A DNA stretch of 64,000 bases from Salegentibacter sp. (lineage in GTDB: Bacteria > Bacteroidota > Bacteroidia > Flavobacteriales > Flavobacteriaceae). The stretch's first letter is position 1, and each line of letters starts with the position of its first letter. The stretch covers positions 124,001 through 188,000 of the forward strand of contig JAGXIH010000017.1 in the NCBI GenBank assembly GCA_024635795.1. The letters are read 5' to 3'. Below, piece after piece: positions 34,377-43,951 of the stretch. A program made the translations under genes and the position numbers. A model generated the notes under the pieces. It was given only the letters and a program-made list of their open reading frames with translations. It did not search any database and was not told where the DNA came from.

Positions 34377-34886
34377 ATGAAACAATTCAAAACACTTTTT
34401 ATAGCTTTAGCTTTAACCCTTGGTGCTACCGCTTTTACCAACGCTCAATCTAAAGTAGCACATATCGCTACCCAGGAACTTGTTGAGTCTATGCCTGAAT
34501 ATAAAAATGCAATGGACCAACTACAGAAGCTGGAAAAGACATATGACGCCGAGATCAAAGACATGTTAACCGAAGCACAAAATACTATGCAACGTTACCA
34601 GTCTGAAGCTGAAACTCAAACAGAAGAAGAAAATGCAAAACGTGCTACTGAACTTCAGGCAACTGAAAGAAGAATCCAGGAGCATAGCCAGAAGGCAAGA
34701 CAGGATCTTCAGAAAAAAGAGAATGATCTTATTCGTCCTGTAATCGAGAAAGCCCGTGAAGCTATCCAGAAAGTAGCAAGAGCTCAGGGTTACGATTATG
34801 TACTTGACTCTACTACCGGAACCGGAGTGATCCTTGCAGACGGGAAAGACCTTATGGCCGATGTAAAGAAAGAACTTGGAATGTAA
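34377..34886 (+). CDS. OmpH/Skp-family periplasmic chaperone
   Basis: 169 residues, the standard Skp length, with signal peptide ending FTNAQ, the VAHIATQELVESMPEY start, central coiled-coil arms rich in Glu and Gln, and a C-terminal strand region YDYVLDSTTGTGVILADG. It is a second Skp-like chaperone next to bamA, probably a paralogue of the 33532 gene. A strong terminator follows at 34907-34937. Confidence 0.92.
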   Translation: MKQFKTLFIALALTLGATAFTNAQSKVAHIATQELVESMPEYKNAMDQLQKLEKTYDAEIKDMLTEAQNTMQRYQSEAETQTEEENAKRATELQATERRIQEHSQKARQDLQKKENDLIRPVIEKAREAIQKVARAQGYDYVLDSTTGTGVILADGKDLMADVKKELGM

Positions 34887-34906
34887 TTCCTTTTCAAATA
34901 AATAAT

Positions 34907-34937
34907 AAAAACTGCGCCTCATTCGGGCGCAGTTTTT
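34907..34937 (+). terminator. Terminator of the bamA/ompH operon
   Basis: A 12-bp perfect stem (AAAAACTGCGCC / GGCGCAGTTTTT) with a 7-nt loop is followed by ATTTTTG. Its T-tract merges into the TATTTTTG element at 34937-34944. Confidence 0.92.
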
Positions 34938-34944
34938 ATTTTTG
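34937..34944 (+). promoter_or_regulatory. murI: -7-like box (TATTTTTG) fused to the terminator, before murI
   Basis: TATTTTTG exactly matches TAnnTTTG and shares its first base with the terminator T-tract. The murI ATG is only 5 nt beyond, so a transcript from here would be nearly leaderless. No TTG is found at -33. Confidence 0.4.
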
Positions 34945-34949
34945 TGCCT

Positions 34950-35744
34950 ATGAGTTCAACCCAACCTATTGGTATTTTTGATTCGGGTGTAGGTGGCACC
35001 TCCATCTGGAAAGAAATACACGAACTTCTTCCCTTTGAAAAAACCATCTATCTGGCCGATAGCAAAAATGCCCCCTACGGAAAAAAAACCATCGGGGAAA
35101 TTATAAATCTCAGCAGAAAGAATACCGAGAAACTCCTGGAGATGGGAGCTAAAACAATTGTTGTGGCCTGTAATACGGCAACTACCAATGCCATTAAAGT
35201 ATTAAGGAGCAATTACAATGTTCCGTTTATAGGCATTGAACCCGCAATAAAACCTGCGGCTCTTCATTCTAAAACAAAAGCGATAGGAATTCTTGCAACG
35301 CAAGGCACTCTTACCAGCGAATTATTCCATCAGGCCTCCGAATTGTATTCAAAAGACATCCATATTATTGAGGTAGAAGGCCATGGACTCGTGGAATTAA
35401 TAGAAAGCGGAAAGAGAAATTCTAATCAAACCAAAAGCCTGCTTAGAAATCTTTTAAAACCTATGTTAGAACATTCCATGGACTATCTGGTATTGGGATG
35501 CAGCCATTATCCTTATTTAATGCCTGTACTAAAGGAAATTCTTCCCGAAGATGTCCAGGTAATAGATTCGGGAGAAGCAGTGGCAAGGCAGACAAAAGTA
35601 GTTTTAACTGAAAACGATCTGCTCACACCCGAAAAGGAATCCAAACCAATTCCCGAATTTTTCAGCAATACAAATCCTGAAGTTTTGGCCTCGCTCATAA
35701 ATGCTGAAGAAAACAATTTCAAGGTTTCCCATCTGGACTTTTAA
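34950..35744 (+). CDS. murI: Glutamate racemase
   Basis: 264 residues from the ATG at 34950 (an in-frame GTG at 34944 sits in the -7-like box). Both catalytic cysteines are present: VVACNTATTNAI (about 74) and LVLGCSHYPYLMPV (about 184), with the substrate loop GIFDSGVGGTSIWKEI. It makes D-glutamate for peptidoglycan. The 3' end overlaps the convergent PorP/SprF gene by 4 nt. Confidence 0.95.
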   Translation: MSSTQPIGIFDSGVGGTSIWKEIHELLPFEKTIYLADSKNAPYGKKTIGEIINLSRKNTEKLLEMGAKTIVVACNTATTNAIKVLRSNYNVPFIGIEPAIKPAALHSKTKAIGILATQGTLTSELFHQASELYSKDIHIIEVEGHGLVELIESGKRNSNQTKSLLRNLLKPMLEHSMDYLVLGCSHYPYLMPVLKEILPEDVQVIDSGEAVARQTKVVLTENDLLTPEKESKPIPEFFSNTNPEVLASLINAEENNFKVSHLDF

Positions 35745-36793
35745 TTAACCGCAGGACACTTACAATCGTAACGCCCCCGGCTTTCCCCGAAGTCGTATCC
35801 CAGAGTAAGCTGATGGAATCCGTTATTGCTTAAAACCAATGAATTAAACTGATGGGTATAGGTGTACCCAAACACAAAACGTTTATAATCGAACCCAACA
35901 AAAGGCGTAAGATATCGTAACTGTTGATTTTTAACCTCCTGTCCATCGCTGGTATATTCGGCGCCTTCAAAGCTGTTTCGATAAGATAATCCGCCCCAAA
36001 TCTGTCCAAAATCCATCTCATGATAAGCTTTCATATTAACATCAATATTCTTTTCAGCGGTTTGTTCACGTAGCTGAAAGAGCAATGAAGGCTCATAGCT
36101 CCAGGGGCTTTCCGTCTCGAAAACATAACCGGTTGAAACGAGATACTTCCGTTGATTGCTGGGAACAGCATCAGAATAAAATAATTCCCTTCTTACAGAT
36201 AGTATATTTTTAGCTGCCAGGTGGATATAATAGTTCAGGTAATAGTAGGAAAGACCAAGGTCCATATTTCCGTAGATATCGGCCTGGTCATTGCCTCCAA
36301 TTATAGGATCGTACTCTGTGAATCCGCTTTGATCCAACCTATGCTGAATTACCCCCGCACTTATCCCAAACGAAAGCTGGTTCAGGTCAAATTCACTTCG
36401 GGAAAACATAAGATGGTACGCAAAAGTGGCGTAAGCTCCGGTTTTAGAGAAATTTCCGTTCTGGTCATTAAAAAGTATACCTCCCAGCCCTACGCGTTCT
36501 CCGCTACGTGCATTTACCGCAAGTGTCTGTAAGTTGGGTGCATTATCAACGTCAAACCATTGCTGCCTTGCAGTAAGCCTTATTTGATTAGAATTGGCTG
36601 CTCCCGCCATAGAGGGATGCAACAAATAGAGGTTATCGGTTAGATAATCTGAATAGGTTGGAATTACTTCCTGCGCATTAGCAGTAATACCAAAAAACAC
36701 TAAACTTAAAAAAGAATTTTTCCCCGGGAATTTCAGCCTGGCATAATTCGAAAGTTCTGAGAGACAAAAAAATAATCGAAAAACTAATCTCAT
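35741..36793 (-). CDS. PorP/SprF-family type IX secretion membrane protein
   Basis: Up to 350 residues. The PorP/SprF family is recognisable from the start of the mature protein (QEVIPTYSDYLTDNLYLLHP, then SMAGAANSNQIRLTARQQW) and repeated barrel strands ending HQLTLGYDFGE. The ATG at 36793 gives an odd 20-residue N-terminal lead before an otherwise clean signal peptide (KFPGKNSFLSLVFFGITANA). A CTG at 36736 would begin that signal peptide exactly. Related proteins anchor SprB-like adhesins or secretion substrates at the outer membrane. It is a single gene, convergent with murI, without the OmpA/PD40 partner often seen. Confidence 0.85.
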   Translation of the reverse strand: MRLVFRLFFCLSELSNYARLKFPGKNSFLSLVFFGITANAQEVIPTYSDYLTDNLYLLHPSMAGAANSNQIRLTARQQWFDVDNAPNLQTLAVNARSGERVGLGGILFNDQNGNFSKTGAYATFAYHLMFSRSEFDLNQLSFGISAGVIQHRLDQSGFTEYDPIIGGNDQADIYGNMDLGLSYYYLNYYIHLAAKNILSVRRELFYSDAVPSNQRKYLVSTGYVFETESPWSYEPSLLFQLREQTAEKNIDVNMKAYHEMDFGQIWGGLSYRNSFEGAEYTSDGQEVKNQQLRYLTPFVGFDYKRFVFGYTYTHQFNSLVLSNNGFHQLTLGYDFGESRGRYDCKCPAVN

Positions 36794-36832
36794 AAGGAAA
36801 GTAAAGATATCGATTAGCTAAGTTTTCTTTAT

Positions 36833-36840
36833 TACTTTTG
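36833..36840 (+). promoter_or_regulatory. -7 box (TACTTTTG) of the NifU-family gene
   Basis: TACTTTTG fits TAnnTTTG and lies 14 nt before the ATG at 36855. There is no TTG at the -33 distance (TTA instead). Confidence 0.55.
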
Positions 36841-36854
36841 ACAAAAATTTTACT

Positions 36855-37772
36855 ATGAGCAATTTCGCTATCGACATACAACCAACAGACAAACCCGGAA
36901 TCGTTAAATTTGAGGCTAACAAATTTCTTACCCGGCATAAAAGTTTTGAATTTCATAATATAGATGAAGCTAAAAACTCCCCCCTGGCGCAGCAATTATT
37001 TTACCTGCCCTTTGTAAAAACAGTTTACATCGCCCAGAATTTTATCGCGATCGAAAAATATGACATTCTGGAATGGAAAGATGTCCAGGAAGAAGTTGCC
37101 GGCCAGATCCAGGATTACCTGAATAAAGGAGGCCTTGTAGTTGAAGAAGAAACCGAGGAGAAGAAATCTATACCTGTTACGGTTTATGCTGAAAGCACTC
37201 CCAATCCCGCGGTAATGAAATTTGTTGCCAATAAAAAACTGGTGCTTCAGGCAACAGAATTCAAGAATATTGATGATGCTAAGAATGCTCCCCTAGCCCA
37301 GAAACTTTTCCATTTTCCATTCGTAAAGGAGATCTTTATGGACGAGAATTATGTTTCTATACAGAAATACGATATTGCTGGGTGGGAAGAAATAACCCTG
37401 GAGTTAAGGGAATTTATTCGCAATTTCATTCAGGATGGCAATGAAGTAATAACAAACGAAAGCCTGGACCAGAGTAATGCAGGAACTGAAGCTGAGAAAG
37501 CAAAACCTCAGCTTGACCTAGACAACCTGGACGACACTTCCCAGCAGGTGGTTGCTATACTTGACGAATACATTAAACCGGCAGTAGCCAGTGACGGAGG
37601 AAATATTCTTTTTGATTCCTACAACGCCGAGAGCAAAACTGTAAAAGTGATCCTTCAGGGAGCCTGTAGCGGTTGTCCGTCTTCTACTATGACCCTTAAA
37701 AGTGGTATTGAAACAATGTTACGGGATATGCTTCGTGGCAAGGTGGATTATGTGGAAGCAGTAAATGGCTAA
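36855..37772 (+). CDS. NifU/Nfu-family iron-sulfur scaffold with tandem N-terminal domains
   Basis: 305 residues: two consecutive Nfu N-terminal domains (about 5-90 and 110-197; compare KNSPLAQQLFYLPFVKTVYI with KNAPLAQKLFHFPFVKEIFM), a linker, and a C-terminal NifU domain (about 225-300) with the Fe-S cysteine pair GACSGCPSST. It would assemble or carry Fe-S clusters to target proteins. Typical Nfu proteins have one N-terminal domain, so an internal duplication has occurred, apparently widespread in flavobacteria. It is transcribed alone, convergent with the PiT gene. Confidence 0.9.
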   Translation: MSNFAIDIQPTDKPGIVKFEANKFLTRHKSFEFHNIDEAKNSPLAQQLFYLPFVKTVYIAQNFIAIEKYDILEWKDVQEEVAGQIQDYLNKGGLVVEEETEEKKSIPVTVYAESTPNPAVMKFVANKKLVLQATEFKNIDDAKNAPLAQKLFHFPFVKEIFMDENYVSIQKYDIAGWEEITLELREFIRNFIQDGNEVITNESLDQSNAGTEAEKAKPQLDLDNLDDTSQQVVAILDEYIKPAVASDGGNILFDSYNAESKTVKVILQGACSGCPSSTMTLKSGIETMLRDMLRGKVDYVEAVNG

Positions 37773-37779
37773 AATCGAT

Positions 37780-40044
37780 TTACAGCGTTCTCTTTGCTTC
37801 ATTGTTGAACTCCTGGAATAACTGTAGCAAACTCATCGTAGAGCTTATCAGGTCTTTTGTTTCAAGCAACAACCCGAAGTAAAGCTTTGTATTCTTGGGA
37901 CTGGTTTCTGAGGTTCGGATACGGTTAATCTGTTTCTGAATTAGCTCTGAAACATAATCCAGTAATTGTTGTTTTTCGGCTAAAATCTCCTCGATATTAC
38001 TGAATTCGTGATTATCGAAGGTGTCTTTAATATCGTCAAACAACACCTGCATTTTTTCATCTACCTTTTTGAGGTCCCTAATCTGATTAAACTTCAGGTT
38101 TTTGTGATTGTTGTTTACGTGGTTATAGGAATTACGGGTAATAAAACCAATAGACTGTACCATATCCTGCAGGTAATCCAGAATTAGAATATAGAATTTA
38201 CTCGCTTCCACTGAATCTTCATCCAGCGATTTGATAAAGTAGAAAATATTGCCCTTTAGCTCATCAACTTCAGATTCCAGCCTTTTAATCGCTTTGCTAT
38301 TCTTCTTTAGCTTCCCAAGATCGTGATAGCCCAGATTATCTACTGTTTTGGTGTACATTTTATTTACTCCCCCAATTACACTGGAAATGTTTTCTGAACT
38401 TTCAGCAGTGATCTCATTGATTGTGATAATATCAGTTCTGTTATAGCGTTTTATATTTTTTTGCTCCTTTATTTTTTTAGAATGGATCATTGTACTTCTT
38501 ACCACAAGCACCACAGCTAGAATGATAAGTAAAGCGAGAGCTATCATTCCGCCGAAATAAATAATTGCAACAAAAAGAGCTGCAGCACTAAAAGCGGCCA
38601 GGGCCGTAATAAACCAACCTCCCACTACATTAAGAACGCCTGCAACTCTGTAAACCGCACTTTCCCGATCCCAGGCCCTATCTGCCAAAGAAGTACCCAT
38701 AGCCACCATAAAGGTCACATAAGTGGTAGAGAGCGGAAGCTTCATGCTGGTACCAATAGAGATGAGAATACTGGCCACAACCAGGTTTACCGACGCCCGA
38801 ACCATATCAAAGGCCGGAGCATTAGCTCTTTTACTTCTAACATGGGTTGTGGACTTTTCAAATTTGGATTCAATTTTTTTCTTTAGCCTTAAAGGAAGGA
38901 CTACTGAAATGGCATTTCCAAAAACCACTGAATAACGTACGATATTACGGGAAAGGAAATTAGGTTCAAATCGCTCAGATCCATCTCCCTGCCTTGAGAG
39001 ATTCACCCCGGTATCTACCACCGAGCGGGCCTTCCCGGAAAACCAGATAGTACCTACCATAACTCCTCCCGCCAGTACAAGCAGAAGTTGTGGGGTGGGA
39101 ACACTACCAGAGAGTTCGGTCATTAATAGGTCTGAAGGCATTACTCCGGTAGCCTGATAGGCAGATTGCCAGATCTCAAATGATTGCCAGGCAGCAATAG
39201 GAACCCCAATAAAATTTACCAGGTCATTTCCTGCAAACGCGAGTGCGAGTGCAAAGGTTCCTACCACAATGACAACTCTTAAAATATCCATTTTCAGAAC
39301 ACTCATTATAAACTGGGAAAGCAAGGTGAAAATCACAAAACTTATCCCAATAATTGTCAGGGTATTATCGTTCAGATAGTCTAAAACATACTGGGGAATA
39401 AAGGAAACACCCTTTAAACCTTTCATCAGAATGAAATGAAGTATAGCCGTAAGAGAACCTCCACCAAAGAGCGCGCCCACATATTTTATTTTTCTTTCAA
39501 ACTGAAAAGAAAAAATAAGCCTGGATATATATTGAATTATCGCACCCAGAATAAAAGCAATGATAACCGCCAGAAGTATTCCTATGATAATTTCGGTAGC
39601 TTTTGAGGTATTTATATAAGAAGTGAGCTGGCTGTAATCCCCGGTATCCATGTAGATCTTTATTAAAGCCATGCTAACAGCCGCACCCAAAAGCTCAAAC
39701 ACTATAGAAACGGTTGTAGAAGTAGGCAGTCCAAGAGAGTTGAAAAAATCCAGAAGCAGAACATCGGCGATCATTACCGCCATGAAAATGATCATGATCT
39801 CTTCAAAATAAAACTGGTCGGGCACAAAAATTCCTTTTCGTGCTACTTCCATGAGACCACTGGAAAAAACAGCACCTACCGCGACTCCAAGGCTCGCCAC
39901 GATTAGAATAGTGCGCATGGAAACCGCTTTTGAACCTATCGCGGAGTTTAAAAAGTTAATAGCATCGTTACTAACTCCAACCACAAGGTCTGTGATCGCA
40001 AGTGCAAATAATGCGACCAACATTACAATATATACGTCTTCCAT
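37780..40044 (-). CDS. PiT-family inorganic phosphate transporter with PhoU-like C-terminal domain
   Basis: 754 residues. The TM part (about 1-520) has the paired PiT signatures GVSNDAINFLNSAIGSKAVS near the N-terminus and a second one (about 415-455, including KLPLSTTYVTFMVAMGTSLA). The last about 230 residues are helical and soluble, with PhoU-like three-helix features (ISSVIGGVNKMYTKTVDNL). It takes up phosphate with a cation. The PhoU-like tail probably gates or regulates transport in place of the separate PhoU/DUF47 protein that often accompanies PiT. A long upstream region to 40241 holds only the divergent promoter. Confidence 0.88.
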   Translation of the reverse strand: MEDVYIVMLVALFALAITDLVVGVSNDAINFLNSAIGSKAVSMRTILIVASLGVAVGAVFSSGLMEVARKGIFVPDQFYFEEIMIIFMAVMIADVLLLDFFNSLGLPTSTTVSIVFELLGAAVSMALIKIYMDTGDYSQLTSYINTSKATEIIIGILLAVIIAFILGAIIQYISRLIFSFQFERKIKYVGALFGGGSLTAILHFILMKGLKGVSFIPQYVLDYLNDNTLTIIGISFVIFTLLSQFIMSVLKMDILRVVIVVGTFALALAFAGNDLVNFIGVPIAAWQSFEIWQSAYQATGVMPSDLLMTELSGSVPTPQLLLVLAGGVMVGTIWFSGKARSVVDTGVNLSRQGDGSERFEPNFLSRNIVRYSVVFGNAISVVLPLRLKKKIESKFEKSTTHVRSKRANAPAFDMVRASVNLVVASILISIGTSMKLPLSTTYVTFMVAMGTSLADRAWDRESAVYRVAGVLNVVGGWFITALAAFSAAALFVAIIYFGGMIALALLIILAVVLVVRSTMIHSKKIKEQKNIKRYNRTDIITINEITAESSENISSVIGGVNKMYTKTVDNLGYHDLGKLKKNSKAIKRLESEVDELKGNIFYFIKSLDEDSVEASKFYILILDYLQDMVQSIGFITRNSYNHVNNNHKNLKFNQIRDLKKVDEKMQVLFDDIKDTFDNHEFSNIEEILAEKQQLLDYVSELIQKQINRIRTSETSPKNTKLYFGLLLETKDLISSTMSLLQLFQEFNNEAKRTL

Positions 40045-40140
40045 AAGCCTTAAATATACACAATCTACAAAATTGGAATTTTTCTCAGGAAACTTTAATT
40101 CTTTAATGTTATTAAAACTTCAATTAATAAAGCTTAGAAT

Positions 40141-40172
40141 TTGAAATACTTCTTGCTGCCTTTTTAATTTTG
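40141..40172 (+). promoter_or_regulatory. Promoter of the DUF255 gene (TTG, 21 nt, TAATTTTG)
   Basis: TAATTTTG (40165-40172) matches TAnnTTTG; a TTG (40141-40143) lies 21 nt upstream, at the long end of usual spacing. The start codon is 69 nt downstream, leaving a moderately long leader without obvious structure. Confidence 0.55.
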
Positions 40173-40241
40173 TATCTTCCTGAGAATTGATCAATAAAAT
40201 TCAGTTTGTTGGCTGCGACTTCTCTGGAAAAAACATAAACG

Positions 40242-42287
40242 ATGAAAAACGAAAAACCAAAATATACCAACGATCTTATAAATGAAACCAGCCCTTACCT
40301 GCTTCAGCATGCGCACAATCCGGTCGACTGGAAAGCCTGGAATGACCATAGCCTGGGGAAGGCCAGGAAAGAAAATAAACTTTTAATAATTAGTGTAGGT
40401 TATTCTGCCTGTCATTGGTGTCACGTTATGGAACACGAAAGTTTTGAAGATCCAGAGGTAGCCAGAGTGATGAATGCAGATTTTGTAAACATCAAGGTAG
40501 ACCGCGAAGAACGTCCCGATATCGATCAGGTGTATATGAATGCCGTCCAGGTGATGACTGGCACCGGCGGATGGCCTATGAATATCGTAGCACTTCCCGA
40601 TGGTCGCCCGGTATGGGGCGGCACCTATTTTAGAAAAGAACAATGGATGAATGCTCTCAACCAGCTTTCATTATTATACAAACAAAAACCTGAACAACTA
40701 CTGGAATACGCCGGAAAACTGGAGGAAGGATTGCAAAGATTACAGCTAATTGAACTACCGGAGGAGGGACAGCCTTTTAGCAGGAGTTTTTATCCTGAAA
40801 TTATCCAGAAATGGAAAGCTCAATTTGATCTTGAAAATGGAGGTTACAAGGGAGCTCCAAAATTTATGATGCCCAATAATTATGAGTTTCTTCTGAGGTA
40901 TGGACTTCAGCAGCAAGACGAGGAAATACAGAAATTCACCGAGAAAACCCTCACAAAAATGGCCTGGGGTGGCATTTACGATCAGGTAGGCGGTGGTTTT
41001 TCCCGGTATTCTGTGGATGACCGCTGGCATGTCCCTCATTTTGAAAAAATGCTTTACGACAATGCTCAGCTGGTTAGGCTTTACAGCCAGGCCTATAAGA
41101 ACCATCAAAATGAACTCTTCAAAAACGTAATTGCAAAAACCCTCAAATTCATAAAGGAAGAATTAACCGCATCCGATTATGCGTTTTACTCAGCCCTGGA
41201 TGCCGACAGCTTGAATAAAAAAGGCATATCGGAAGAAGGTGCTTTCTACACCTGGACAAAAGCAGAATTAGAAGACCTGCTACAGGATGATTTTAAACTG
41301 TTTTCTGCATATTTCAACATCAATAATTACGGAAAATGGGAAAAAGACAGGTATGTGCTCATCAGAACAAAAGCATCGGCCGATATTGCTTCAGAATTTA
41401 AAATTTCCGAAGAAAAACTTCTGGAGAAAGTAACGTCCTGGATGGAAAGACTCAAAAAATATAGAGAAAGCCGCAATAAACCCGGCCTGGATGATAAGAC
41501 CCTTACCTCCTGGAATGCTTTAATGCTTTCCGGCTATTTAGAGGCTTATACAGCTCTTAAAGATCCACAGTATCTGGACACGGCCCTGAAAAATGCAGAT
41601 TTCATAAAGACAAAACAAATATCCGGCAACGGCAGACTCTTCCACTCTTATAAAAAGGGCAAAAGCTCAATTAATGGCTATCTGGAGGATTACGCTTTTA
41701 CCATTGAAGCCTTTATAAAACTTCACGAGATTACGTTTGAAGAATCCTGGTTAAGGCTAGCCGATAATTTGTGTGAGATATGTATTGAAGATTTTAGCGA
41801 GGACTCGCCAATGTTCTATTTTACTTCAAATAAGGACAAAAAACTCATTACCCGTACCATGGAAATCATGGATAATGTGATCCCGGCTTCCAATTCGGTA
41901 ATGGCTAAAAACCTTTTTAAACTCGCAGCCCTCCTGGAGAAGGCTGAATATAAAAACCGTGCGGAGAAAATGCTGAATAGTGTGCAACCACAAATTAAAA
42001 CCCACCCGGGATCCTATTCTAATTGGCTGGACCTGATGCTAAATTTCACCCATCCATTCTTTGAAGTTGCGCTCACGGGTGAAAACGCGAAAAACCTAAA
42101 TTTTGAACTTCAGGAGAAATTCCTACCCAACACCATTATCACAGGCTCAACGACCGAAAGCGAATTACCCCTTTTGCAACAGCGCTTCCAGGACACTAAA
42201 GACTATATCTATGTTTGTAGTGAAGGAAAATGTGACCTGCCACAAACATCTGTTGAAAAAACTGTAAATTTAATTAAACACTTTTAA
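40242..42287 (+). CDS. DUF255 thioredoxin-domain/YyaL-SPATA20-like protein
   Basis: 681 residues: an N-terminal thioredoxin-like domain (about 1-165) and a C-terminal (alpha/alpha)6 glycosidase-like barrel. Highly conserved motifs are [30 protein letters not shown] (CxxC) and the [21 protein letters not shown] stretch (split: [17 protein letters not shown]). The family (YyaL, human SPATA20) is conserved from bacteria to animals, but its reaction is not firmly known. Proposals include a redox role and a sugar epimerase-like barrel activity. It is cytosolic and monocistronic. Confidence 0.92.
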   Translation: MKNEKPKYTNDLINETSPYLLQHAHNPVDWKAWNDHSLGKARKENKLLIISVGYSACHWCHVMEHESFEDPEVARVMNADFVNIKVDREERPDIDQVYMNAVQVMTGTGGWPMNIVALPDGRPVWGGTYFRKEQWMNALNQLSLLYKQKPEQLLEYAGKLEEGLQRLQLIELPEEGQPFSRSFYPEIIQKWKAQFDLENGGYKGAPKFMMPNNYEFLLRYGLQQQDEEIQKFTEKTLTKMAWGGIYDQVGGGFSRYSVDDRWHVPHFEKMLYDNAQLVRLYSQAYKNHQNELFKNVIAKTLKFIKEELTASDYAFYSALDADSLNKKGISEEGAFYTWTKAELEDLLQDDFKLFSAYFNINNYGKWEKDRYVLIRTKASADIASEFKISEEKLLEKVTSWMERLKKYRESRNKPGLDDKTLTSWNALMLSGYLEAYTALKDPQYLDTALKNADFIKTKQISGNGRLFHSYKKGKSSINGYLEDYAFTIEAFIKLHEITFEESWLRLADNLCEICIEDFSEDSPMFYFTSNKDKKLITRTMEIMDNVIPASNSVMAKNLFKLAALLEKAEYKNRAEKMLNSVQPQIKTHPGSYSNWLDLMLNFTHPFFEVALTGENAKNLNFELQEKFLPNTIITGSTTESELPLLQQRFQDTKDYIYVCSEGKCDLPQTSVEKTVNLIKHF

Positions 42288-42353
42288 CAAAATTTAAACA
42301 GGGATTGTTCCTGAAATTTTATTTAATGTACTCTCTTTAAAAAAAATACAGTT

Positions 42354-43241
42354 ATGGATAAAATAAACGATTGGGGCCTTATCGCCAGGGAATATGCAAA
42401 CAAATTTATTGATTACCTCCCAACTCTATTGGGTGCACTTGCTTTACTAATTATCGGACTTTGGGTAATTAGTCTAATTGTTAAATATGTAGACAAACTA
42501 TTTCAGAGAAAAGATTACGATAGAACATTGGAGATTTTTACCTTAAATTCCATTCGGTGGGGACTTCGAATAATTCTTTTTGTGCTCGTGATCACTCAAT
42601 TGGGTGTAGAAAGTGCTTCCCTGGTGGCTGCTATTGGTGCCGCGGGTTTAGCGATTGGTCTTGCAATGCAGGGGTCACTTTCCAACCTCGCAGGTGGTGT
42701 ACTACTAATTATTCTTAAACCTTTTAAAGTTGGTGACTGGATAGAAGTTCAAGGGGTTTCTGGTTCTGTGGTAGAAATCACCTTGTTTTATACCAAAATA
42801 GACACTTTTGGAAATCAGAGAGCGATAATTCCTAATGGTGATTTGAGTAACGATAATATTATTAACTATAGTCACAACGGTACAAGAAGGGAAACTTTAA
42901 GCTTTGGGATATCATATGATGACGATTTAAAAAAAGCAAAACAAGTGCTCAGGGATCTTGTTGAAGAACATGAAGATGTTCTTAAAGACCCTGCCCCACA
43001 AATTATTGTTGCTGAACTCGGGGCTGATTCGGTGAACTTTTCGGTAAGATATTTTGCTGAAAACAGTAAATTCTGGGACCTCCACTGGTATATGATCGAA
43101 GAAGGAAAAATAAGACTGGAAGAAGCCGGTATGACTATTCCTTATCCTCAGCGTGATGTTTACCTGTACGACCAAACAAAAATGAACGGTACACAAGAAA
43201 AGAATCTGAAGAATAACAACAATTCAAATTCGGCTAATTAA
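42354..43241 (+). CDS. mscS: Small-conductance mechanosensitive channel, MscS family
   Basis: 295 residues: three TM helices, with the pore helix AIGAAGLAIGLAMQGSLSNLAGG (Gly/Ala packed TM3, about 94-116, shown here as two overlapping halves AIGAAGLAIGLAMQG and SLSNLAGG), the beta-domain start PFKVGDWIEVQG, and a C-terminal alpha/beta domain ending near IPYPQRDVYL. It opens on membrane tension to release osmolytes. An Asn-rich C-terminal tail follows (NLKNNNNSNSAN). It converges on tsaB with a 4-nt overlap. Confidence 0.93.
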   Translation: MDKINDWGLIAREYANKFIDYLPTLLGALALLIIGLWVISLIVKYVDKLFQRKDYDRTLEIFTLNSIRWGLRIILFVLVITQLGVESASLVAAIGAAGLAIGLAMQGSLSNLAGGVLLIILKPFKVGDWIEVQGVSGSVVEITLFYTKIDTFGNQRAIIPNGDLSNDNIINYSHNGTRRETLSFGISYDDDLKKAKQVLRDLVEEHEDVLKDPAPQIIVAELGADSVNFSVRYFAENSKFWDLHWYMIEEGKIRLEEAGMTIPYPQRDVYLYDQTKMNGTQEKNLKNNNNSNSAN

Positions 43242-43897
43242 CCGGCTTTAAAATCTTTTAAGTAATAAGGTTCAAAATAAGCGACATCCTCGGTGTCGTT
43301 TATTTTGAATTTCTCTATTGCAGGTTTACACATCTCTTTTGCTGATGGCAATGTATCTGGTACAAAAATCGCATTAGGATGTTCGCAGATAGTTTGAAAT
43401 TTTGCCACTCCCGATCCAATAAATACCACTTTATCTTTTTTCAGATATTCTGAATAAAAGTCTGCTTCAAGAATTTCAGCCTGGGTTTCCCTGATCCGAT
43501 CAAATTCAGCATTAAAAACCGCGGAATACACTTCCATTCTACGGGCGTCAAGCAAAGGAATGATTAAAGCTTCCTTATCTTTTACCTGTCGGGCAAGTGA
43601 CTTTAATGTAGAAATCGAAATAAGCGGAATTTCAAGTGAAAAACATAAACCTTTAGCTGCCGAAACCCCAATTCTCAAACCTGTATAAGACCCGGGACCT
43701 TTACTAACGGCTATCGCATCCAGATCTGTAATCTTAAGCTGATTTTCCTTAAGGATCTCATCGATAAAAACGTGGAGCTTCTCAGCGTGGGAATAATTAT
43801 TATTCTTATCTTCCTTAATAGCAAGCATCCCCTCATCTGTAGCGATAGCCACAGAACAATTCGTGCTTGAAGTTTCTAAACAGAGGATATTTGGCAA
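43238..43897 (-). CDS. tsaB: tRNA threonylcarbamoyladenosine biosynthesis protein TsaB
   Basis: 219 residues of the ASKHA family: LCLETSSTNCSVAIATD (phosphate loop 1), the SHAEKLHVFIDEIL helix, and VSKGPGSYTGLRIGVSAAKG (split motif PGSYTGLRIG). The metal-binding motif of TsaD is absent, as expected for TsaB. It supports TsaD in forming t6A37 in tRNA. It lies 54 nt after the second adaptor gene of the efflux operon. Confidence 0.94.
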   Translation of the reverse strand: MPNILCLETSSTNCSVAIATDEGMLAIKEDKNNNYSHAEKLHVFIDEILKENQLKITDLDAIAVSKGPGSYTGLRIGVSAAKGLCFSLEIPLISISTLKSLARQVKDKEALIIPLLDARRMEVYSAVFNAEFDRIRETQAEILEADFYSEYLKKDKVVFIGSGVAKFQTICEHPNAIFVPDTLPSAKEMCKPAIEKFKINDTEDVAYFEPYYLKDFKAG

Positions 43898-43951
43898 AAT
43901 AGTAATTTTAGTAGGCAGGAAAATTATTTCTTACGTGCGGCCGCAAAATTA

